A stretch of 64,000 nucleotides of DNA from Heliopora coerulea (taxonomy: Eukaryota; Cnidaria; Anthozoa; Scleralcyonacea; Helioporidae): contig JASJOG010000334.1 in assembly GCA_030142905.1 (NCBI GenBank), positions 22,501 through 86,500 of the forward strand, read 5' to 3'. The notes beneath the pieces were generated by a model, which was not told the origin of the DNA, did no database searches, and saw nothing but the letters and a program-made list of their open reading frames with translations. The position numbers and the translations under genes are program-made. Shown piece by piece: positions 56,010-64,000 of this stretch (position 1 is its first letter; each line of letters starts with the position of its first letter).

Positions 56010-56700
56010 GGAAACGGTACTTAAGCAACGTGATGAACGACAAAGTAGTGATTGGGACGTTAACCAAGCACATGATCAAAATCAAAAGCGATGACACAGC
56101 AACCAAAATGATAAAAGAAGTGATCGAAACTGTCGTGAAGTATACGATAGAAGATGACAGGGAAGACGGTGTAAGCACAGAAATGAAAGTAAACTACGAG
56201 AGCTGCTTAAAGATCATGATGGAAGTGGGAAGGAAAGGCACCTTAAAGAACATGATGAAAGCTGTGTTCCCGACGTTTGTGAAGTACATGTAGGAGGTCG
56301 AAAGGAAAGATATCAAAAGCCCATTGATCAAGGTAGTGATCTGAACATTCATGAAGAACGTGATCGACGTGGATAGGAAAGGAGCCGTAAGCATCGTGAT
56401 GAAAGTAGTAATCGAGAATATCGCGACTGAAAACATGATCCAAATGGAAACATGAGGTGCCAGCCGTAAACAATGTTTTGAAGACAGCAATCGTAACTTT
56501 CCTGGAGACCACGATCTAAGTCCAAGGGAAAGACGTCTTGGGAACGTGATGAAAATATTGATCGAAACTGAAGTGCTTTCAAGGTGAACGTGATTGAAAT
56601 TCTAAGGAGCCTTACCGTAAGCAAAGTGTTGAATGCAGTGATCACTGGGAACCAGCACAAGCTATTTGTTCGCTGTGTGCTGTACATCATAACAGAAGAT
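56010..56700 (+). pseudogene. Distant relic of the charged repeat array
   Basis: The text echoes the 50-53 kb array (gtgatgaacgacaaagtagtgattgg, gatcatgatggaagtggg, gtaagcatcgtgatgaaagtag) but the units are strongly diverged and all frames carry stops. It suggests an older duplicated copy of the tail exon. The match is by eye and weak in places. Confidence 0.4.
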
Positions 56701-59700
56701 AAAGTTGGAAATATTTAAAAGGCCATTGCCTTCCCTGATGTGGGTTTCGCGCCAACAATCGTACGTAGAATGAAGATGGAGTTTCCCTTTGTCTCGTACC
56801 CGTCAGGTTCATCTGCGCCAACTACCAAGCGCAAGGTGATCGAGAAAAGCTTTAAAAGTCGACTTTAAATAAAACATCGTTCTACTTCTTTACTGGTATT
56901 GCGTGTGGTGGCGAGACACGAACTTCCAACTTGCTCCATTCTGATTTTTCGAGGCTTAAAACGACCGCGATCATAATTGAGCAACTGGAGGATTCGAGTT
57001 TCGTCTTGTCGTGCAAAAACAATTAGAGAATGCAGCCTTGCCCAAGGCACCGGATATGAGATCAATTTTTTATTGTTTGTTATAGGTGAGTTGCTTTATT
57101 TTGATTAATACGAGGGAAGGTGAAAATTTTCATTCATTCCTTGATCTCATATTGGAATTTGAGTGATGTGATTTTTTTAAGCCAAAACCTCTCGCAGTCG
57201 GTCAGGCCATTTTGGATGTTTCAACCGTTGACTTCACTAACGATGTACAGCCGCTGACCTGTCTGTGCCGCACACACCGAGCAAAGAGCTGACGCAATCT
57301 CCTCGTGGGATGCTCAAAGTCTTTATGAAGGAAAACCGTCGCCAATCGACGTAACGGAGTTGCTAATTTAGTTGGAAAAGATCGAGTGATCCTTTTTTCT
57401 TTCAGAAAGGTGTTCCAGATTTCAGAGTGAAGAGCTACAGTGGATGGTGGACAGAAAACCATCTGGATCGAAAGAATAAGAAGTAAATGAATTTAGTCAC
57501 ACTGGAGAGCTTCAATCAACAAGAGTTTATCGGTGTTAGTAGATTTACTCGAGTGAAGAATTTTATAGTAAGACAGTTTTTTAATCTGGACATTATGTAA
57601 TGAAATACGAAATTCTTGAATGAAGAGGTATCTATGTACTGTGGGATTGTTAAACTTAGATCCTTACGAAAACTGTGTTCTGAGTTCCCTCGTACGTTGC
57701 CAGGTTTTCAAGCAAAGAGTGACAGATCGATCTTGAAATTAATGGACGTTTTTAAATGTGATTGTGACTGACGGATTTGGCGGTATAGCGCCAGAAATCA
57801 GAAATAGGAACAAAATTTTTGTACATTTAACATCTGCGACCCAGAGGAAGACTTTGACGAAGTTCTGGTACCACGGTCACGTATACACCACTGTGTGGAG
57901 GACGTTAGAACGGAATAGAAACGGTCGATCAATCGGCAACACACCTAAGGGAGTGGCCCCTAACGTGGCACCATCCAGATGCAGCAGTACCTTAGAATTC
58001 ACTGACAACAATCGAGCCATTTTCAACCAGTAAATGCAGGAGAATTCAATGATAAAAATGGACCGGAACAGACCCAACCAATGGTAGAGAATGTGTGGAG
58101 CTGTGTGTTGGAACAGGTTAGATGAACATATAGTAAACAATATTAATACAAAGACCTTGAAAACATTCAAAAATCTGTTAGCCAACCAGTGAATAATTCA
58201 TTTATTTTATTTTGTAAATAGCTATATATAGTTTGGTATAATAGGTATGTAATATAGGTATGTAATATATTAGCTTAATGTTTGTAAATAGAAATTTACA
58301 CGGCCCTTTGAAAAGCAGACTATCTGAAAGGCTACCGTGTTTAAATAACATTAAATAAGAATATGAATAAGAGAATGTTTCAACTACGTATCACCCATTA
58401 CCATGAAATGCCAAAATGTCAACTGGTGCAGTGAAAGAAACCGAGCCATCCGCAATTACGAAACGCATAACCATAGAGTAACATCAGCCAAGTTGTCCTG
58501 AGCCGAGATTTGATTCAGAAAATGTTCAATTGTACAGTATAGATTGTTCTTGTTCCAGAGTCAAGAAATGCTAAACAATCGAGGTTAAGGAACTGAAACT
58601 TCAGTATTTAGAAAATGATGCATAATACGATTAGACAACTCATGTTACCCAAATGAAATTTTGATGATTAGCATGTAAAACCGTGACATGTAAATTTGAG
58701 AAACCAAGGTCCATTTTTAGATAGATTTTAGCAAATATGCATGAAAAAGAGTATCAAATCTTTTTAGGATTTACAATAAAGACTCTGTAACCAACCTGCA
58801 TTTAAAATTGACGTGGCTCTGGACAGTTTTTATGACTTATATTTTGTTTTCATTTATGTTTTGCATTTTCCCAGATTTTTAATTTGGATAGCAAGTGACA
58901 GCCAAAACATGTGTTTCTTCACTAAATCCTGCAAGATTTAAAAAATTTTTGAGAAGTTTTTGAACCAGTTAATCATTCAAATACTTCGTTAGTTTGAATG
59001 CACTGTAAGCGTGAATCCAAAACTGCCAGGTACTGCTCATAACATCTTGAATCATTTGTGAGTCATTCTCCAATCACGAAAGCCACCTCCATCCTCGGTT
59101 CTTAACAGCTATACAAGAACCTATGTTTGCAGTTACAGTTTACCGAATAAGTTCCAAAATATCTAGATTATTACCACTGACATATATTGATTTCTACATG
59201 GTATAAACGTGCATGCGACTTTTTCTCATGAGTTGTGATATGTTGAAGCCATGTCAGGGACCGCGGAGCTGGAAGGATAGAGGGCAACTTTTCCCCGGTC
59301 ATTCCTGGTGACGTTTTCCCTCCACCGATTTTTCCAAAAGAAGTTTTCCATCCTCGCTTTAGCAAAACGCTCCACAATCCATTCGTATTCCATTGTTTGC
59401 TAGCTGTTATGTTACGTGGGCTTAGAACGAATCCAACCAAGACTTCAGATTCGAAAATGTATAAAGAAACGGAATTAAGAGCGGCCCAAGAACCATAATG
59501 TTTGCATTCTGTTTACTAAATGAACCGTTCTTTAGCCAGAGGGGGCGCCAGGAATTAAATTAACATTATTTTTTGGCGGGGCACAAAGGATCTTGAGTGG
59601 GGAGAAAAGTTGGGTCCGACAGCGGCAAATTTGGTATACCGTCTCAAAAACCGTTTAATGATGTCTTTGTTGTCTGTGTGTATTCAATCTTATTTCATTT

Positions 59701-62455
59701 CCATAAAATGCGGGTAGGCAACGCGTACACAAAATATCTACGATCAGCAATCAAATGTATCATCACCTCGTATGACATCAACGCAATGCTTATCCTTTTT
59801 TTTGAAGTCAATACTCCAGAACTGCGATGAATATAAACTTTCTTCAAGACGCATTGATATTTTGCGGTTAGAACTCATTTATGAAGGTAAAATTAGGCAA
59901 AATAGGAGAATCACCAATATTCTTGGATGGGCACGCTAAATTTTGAGTGAGCCCATGTCCACTCAGGCCCCACCCTGCCACCGCAACTGTCTAGACCCTC
60001 ACAACGGGTCAGGGTCCTGTTGCGCGAAGCACGGGTAATTTTTCTTATCTGGTGGATAAAACTTTTCAAACGTATAAATTTATTTGTCAATGTTTGATCA
60101 TTCAAATGGGGATGGCCGAACCCAGGTTGGTAAATGGTGTAGAATCCTTTGGGTACACAGCTATGGTAGATAAAACTAGAAGAGGAGATGTCCCTTAATT
60201 CCAGTCAACAAATAGTAACCAACAGTCTAACGTGACGTTAGAGCAGTCGGAAAACAAACATCTCAAGTGCTTGAGGTAAAAGAACTGGCACATGAGGGCA
60301 TTTAGCCTGAAATTGGACTATTTCACTGTAATGATATAGGTAACAACCTCCTTCACTGTTTTACCAAATTAAGTTTTGGCGGCCTTTCCCCTTTGTTTTT
60401 GATCTTCACTACTTATTTGGGCCATATGGGTTGGGCAATTGGGCAGTGGTTTGGGTGATGTTTGAAAGCTGCATACCTGTGCTTCAGCGGTTTCACACGT
60501 AGGTAGGATAAAATCATGGCGAATCACAGTGAAGGTTTTATAAGAAAAAATTTTCAGGAAAAAAAAGGTTAAGACATGCAAGATATATTTCGTTTCACTT
60601 CTGCTGGTACCACGAAGTGCACGAGAGTCGTAAAGGGGAAATAGCAGGGAATCTATGAATATCGTACGAAAATAGCTTGCCTCATTTCGCTAATATTTTG
60701 GAATTTGGACTGCTACGGTGAACTAAAGAAAGCTCCTTATCTTGGAACAATCCGTAAAGTCATGCTGAGTATCTATGTTGTGATTTTGAACATAAAGAGC
60801 AGTGTCGAAACGCAATTCTGATTGACAGTCAGCCAAGTATCAGTGGTAGAGAATCCAGGTCCTTGTGATTCAGCAAACTTTTTCCAGACGAGTTCAAGGA
60901 CTAGATCGACTCAAGTAAGTACTGATATTAAACATTTTTATTTTAATAGAATGCTGTATTATTGTTTTCTTAATTGTTTGGGGGCGTTAGAAGTGAAGCG
61001 CCCTTTCACGTGCTGGGAGTGGGTGTGGCAGATGTTGCTCCTCATCCAGGGTATTTTTCTTCCACAATGTTAGCCTGGAGTCGAGCTTGAATCGATATTT
61101 TACTTCCAGAGTGTTTGAGTCAGTATGTTTTAAATTGAAAATACCAAATAAATGGGCTGTTTTTCCATAAAAATAAATGAAAATTCATAAATTCAATGCA
61201 TTTTAGCAACTTATTTTAAAAGTCAGTAAAGTAAATTCCACTGTTAAACTGGAAACAAATTCATTCAGTTCAAAGACACATGGACACCCATCAGGTGTGG
61301 ACTTAGACAGAAGTGAACCAGATGTGCACCTCCCTTTTTTGATAAGTTGTCAAGTGACTTTTTGCTTGGTTACAAAACAGTTGATTAATTGAATACAAAC
61401 TTTTCAGTTGGATCTGGCAAACATTTAAGTTTGACCTTGGTATAGAAGAGGTTTTGGTTCCTAATGTTCATGCTTAAATGATGATGGTAGTGACATAAAA
61501 ATTCTTTCATTAAGTTGCCACACTGTGGCATAAATTTGTAAAAACGTTTTGCTTTTCCCCGTTCTCAAAATCCTGGATCCACCTCTGTGCACTGTGCCAC
61601 CAAAACCCCAGTCACAGAGTTGGAAAAAGACAAGCACTACAACAATGCTATGAACATCCCCAGCAGCAACTTAGAAGTACAAATCCTACACTTTCATTAC
61701 CAGTTTGGGGTATAAAATGAAAGGCAAAAATTTTTCCTTTTGAGTTGAAAGGTTTCCTGCCCTTGCTAATGCTGTCACTGCCCACACATAATAACTGAGT
61801 ATATCACATGAGCACATGCCAGATAACCATCTGTTCACACAGATACATGTGCAGAAATGGAGATGAATACCATTGGAGGCTTATATACTGGAAATATCAA
61901 TGGTTTATGAAACTGATACTTCATGAAGATGTATGACACCATATTAACCTCAGTGTAGCCCTCTCAGGTTGAGAGGGAGACTGAGTACTAAAACTGGGGT
62001 TGATTAGGCCATATTAACTGTGAACATCTTTCACACATGAATTTATGATTTTTCTAATTAAAATTGTGAATGTTCTCATTAGTGAAGATTTGCCTTGTTA
62101 TTTTTCAAACTTTAATGAACATTGTGGGGAGACATTTGCTATGTTTGGGGTTTGTAACCATGATTATACAGTACCAGCCATATGGTGCATATGGTTAGGT
62201 ACATTGGTAACCTCATGTAAGATATGTATGGATCATGTGTACAAGCAAAGTCTGCTCAGTTTTGTTGATGCTTGTTGCCACCCAATTGAAATCATGAGCT
62301 GATTCACTTAATTGGCTTTTTTATTCTGTTGTGTGTAAAAGAGTGAAGAGTAAAACAAAGGGTAAAGTGCCTTTGTTTATACTGGATAACCCTTACAGCT
62401 CACTAAGCTATTCTTCCTTGAGGTTCAGTAAGGGCCACCCCTCATGGATTCAGTG
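56701..62455. other. No recognisable gene or repeat
   Basis: About 5.8 kb of AT-rich sequence on which I see only short chance frames. Small exons or non-coding RNAs could be hidden here. Confidence 0.4.
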
Positions 62456-62640
62456 TTACTACAGGAGGAAGTCGGAGTACCCGGAGAAAACCTGTGATGT
62501 TTGATAGAGTCAAACTGGACAACACTTTCTTACATTTGACAAAGTTAACTTTAATCAGCTAACTGCACAGAGCTGGAATCAAACCCCAGTCAGTGGTGAG
62601 AGCAATACCAACTATAGGGGGAGTAATCACCTTGTTGTCA
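62456..62640. repeat. Possible tRNA-linked dispersed repeat
   Basis: Contains ggagtacccggagaaaacct, a phrase I associate with dispersed repeats of marine invertebrates, and on the minus strand a B-box-like ggggtttgattccag. No second copy in this window. Confidence 0.3.
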
Positions 62641-62907
62641 TCCAGTTCACATTATGAAATAACTCACTTTGTTGCTTTAAAACTTACCATAAAAGTAACC
62701 GTTCCAGTGGAATATCTCATTATGTAAACTAGAGTACTAAACATTCCTAATTTGAACCAATGACATAACTAAACCTGGGCCCACCTGGGTCAATGAGGTT
62801 TAGCCATGAAAGTAAAGGCGTTCCCAAAACTTATGTGGCATCTTCCACCTGGATATACCTGATAGGTTTTAAATATTTGAGAAACATGAGAGCTTGGATA
62901 TATTAAG

Positions 62908-63030
62908 GTAGATGAACGATCTTCAAGCTCGATACTCAGAAAATGATTTCTGAGCCCCAGACGAGGATCGAACCCGCAACCTTCTGATGACCGGTGAGAC
63001 GCTCTAACCATTGAGCTACCGAGACTCAGA
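62908..63030 (-). repeat. tRNA-derived SINE-like repeat
   Basis: The minus strand begins with a tRNA-like module: gtctcggtagctcaatgg (A box) and gcgggttcgatcctcg (B box), with a degenerate anticodon arm. It continues into the unit shared with 46117-46173. The combination of a tRNA head and a body found elsewhere in the window supports a SINE family. Confidence 0.65.
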
Positions 63031-63870
63031 TAGCTCACTATCTTACCTTTATGGTAGATCGCAAATGTCATCATTCCAAGATACACAATCTGAATTGAGA
63101 AGGATTAAAGGTGGAGTTCCTCAAGGAAGCAAATTAGGTCCAATCGCATTTATCCTTAAAATCAACCAACTCCCACTAGTTACCACACTTAATGATCAGG
63201 ACGAGTTGAGTAATGAATCTGAGGATCAAGATACTGTAATGTTCGTTGATGATACCACATTGTCTGAAGTCATTAATGTATCTCAACATTTGTCTGGTAG
63301 CTCAATTGGCAACACAGAAAGGAACGTAAACAACGTAGTCCAATTTGCTAAAGATGAAAGAATGCAATTGAACAAGATAAAATGCATGGAAATGCTAATT
63401 GACTTTCGGAAAAACAAAACTTATTCATATTGGTGACAATCAGATATCTCGAGTAAAATCGTATAAACTATTAGGTATATGGATAGACGATGACCTCAAA
63501 TGGAATACCAATACCGAGTACATCACTAAAAAAGCTGCGAAGCGCCTTTATTTTTTAATGATCCTAAAGAACTACGGTGCACCAATAAGTGACCTATTAT
63601 TCATTTATTGCACTGTGATTCGGTCTATACTTGAATATGGGGCGAAAATTTGGAGTAGAGGCCTGACACAAATGCAGAAAGAAAACATTGAACGAATTCA
63701 AAAACGAGCCCTTCGAATAATTTATCGAAGCTATGATGAATACGACTCTCTATTATCACAGAGTAATCTATTGACATTGGAAGAACGTAGAAATAATCTA
63801 TGTGCTGCTCTAATTAAAGACTTGTTAAAACCATCCCAAGGCTTTATAGTTTACTTCCGAAAAAAGTAAA
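63031..63870 (+). pseudogene. 5'-truncated jockey/CR1-type LINE reverse transcriptase
   Basis: The first part (to 63436) has GVPQGSKLGPIAF and the catalytic MFVDDTTLSEV. A frame change near 63400-63435 leads to the second part (to 63869) with IHIGDNQISRVKSYKLLGIW, then AAKRLYFLMILKNYG and IQKRALRIIY, the usual C-terminal tail of these reverse transcriptases. Finger motifs and the apurinic endonuclease are missing, as expected for a 5'-truncated copy. Unlike LINEs A-D it has no restriction-like endonuclease and lies on the plus strand. A few more decayed codons follow to the window end. Confidence 0.85.
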
Positions 63871-64000
63871 TGATATAAGAGAAAGAGAGACTCAAACAAA
63901 CGACGAGAAGGTGTATAACTATTATTGTAAATTTGAACGATTTAGAAATAGTCCTGTAGTTCATGCTATTGATGTGTATAATTTTAAACTTGATTGGTAA

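Noticed and set aside
57758..58033. 91-codon plus-strand frame
   Set aside because: No domain, no splice or promoter support, and codon composition like the surrounding non-coding sequence.
59911..60105. Short minus-strand frame
   Set aside because: No recognisable motif; typical length for chance frames here.

Overview
The window is metazoan genomic DNA, most likely from a cnidarian. It has a multi-exon spliced gene of LRR-Roc-COR type, long AT-rich introns, many retroelements with AAT tails and tRNA-derived repeats. The cnidarian call is inferred from recalled similarity of the element families, not from a search.

1-16.5 kb: a whole Polinton/Maverick-class virus-like DNA transposon. It has about 565-bp terminal inverted repeats (58-622 and 15962-16525) and a likely 6-bp target duplication with one mismatch. 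The left arm is transcribed leftward: a DNA polymerase B joined to an SF1 helicase and a GIY-YIG domain, a VLTF3-like zinc ribbon protein, several small membrane or coiled-coil proteins, a Bro-N/nuclease/zinc-finger protein and a large structural candidate. The right arm runs rightward: a penton-like candidate, a retrovirus-type integrase with a C-terminal chromodomain, a membrane protein, a probable double jelly-roll major capsid protein, an A32-type packaging ATPase and a coiled-coil protein. Almost every start codon has a TATATA-like box within about 20 bases. The copy carries at least four in-frame stops and seven frame breaks, several in A/T homopolymers, so it is decaying or contains assembly indels.

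17.5-23.6 kb: a Ty3/Gypsy-type LTR retrotransposon on the minus strand with 193-bp LTRs, an exact ATCAA target duplication, a primer binding site and a polypurine tract. Its pol order is protease, integrase, reverse transcriptase, as in the Gmr1 group. The reverse transcriptase is truncated, and about 1.6 kb between it and the 3' LTR holds two plus-strand exons that encode a SAM domain.

24.4-53.0 kb: one host gene on the plus strand can be modelled from five exons with every junction in phase 1. It would encode leucine-rich repeats, a Roc GTPase, a COR region, a Death domain and a very long charged tail made of about 36 copies of a 24-residue unit. Its 16.7-kb second intron is filled with minus-strand non-LTR retrotransposons carrying a restriction-like endonuclease, plus a foldback minisatellite insertion.

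53-64 kb: a 467-bp tandem duplication of the gene's 3' end, degenerate copies of the tail repeat, telomere-like repeats, a pogo/Tigger-like element, tRNA-derived repeats and a 5'-truncated jockey/CR1-type LINE on the plus strand. Most of 56.7-62.4 kb shows nothing I can name.
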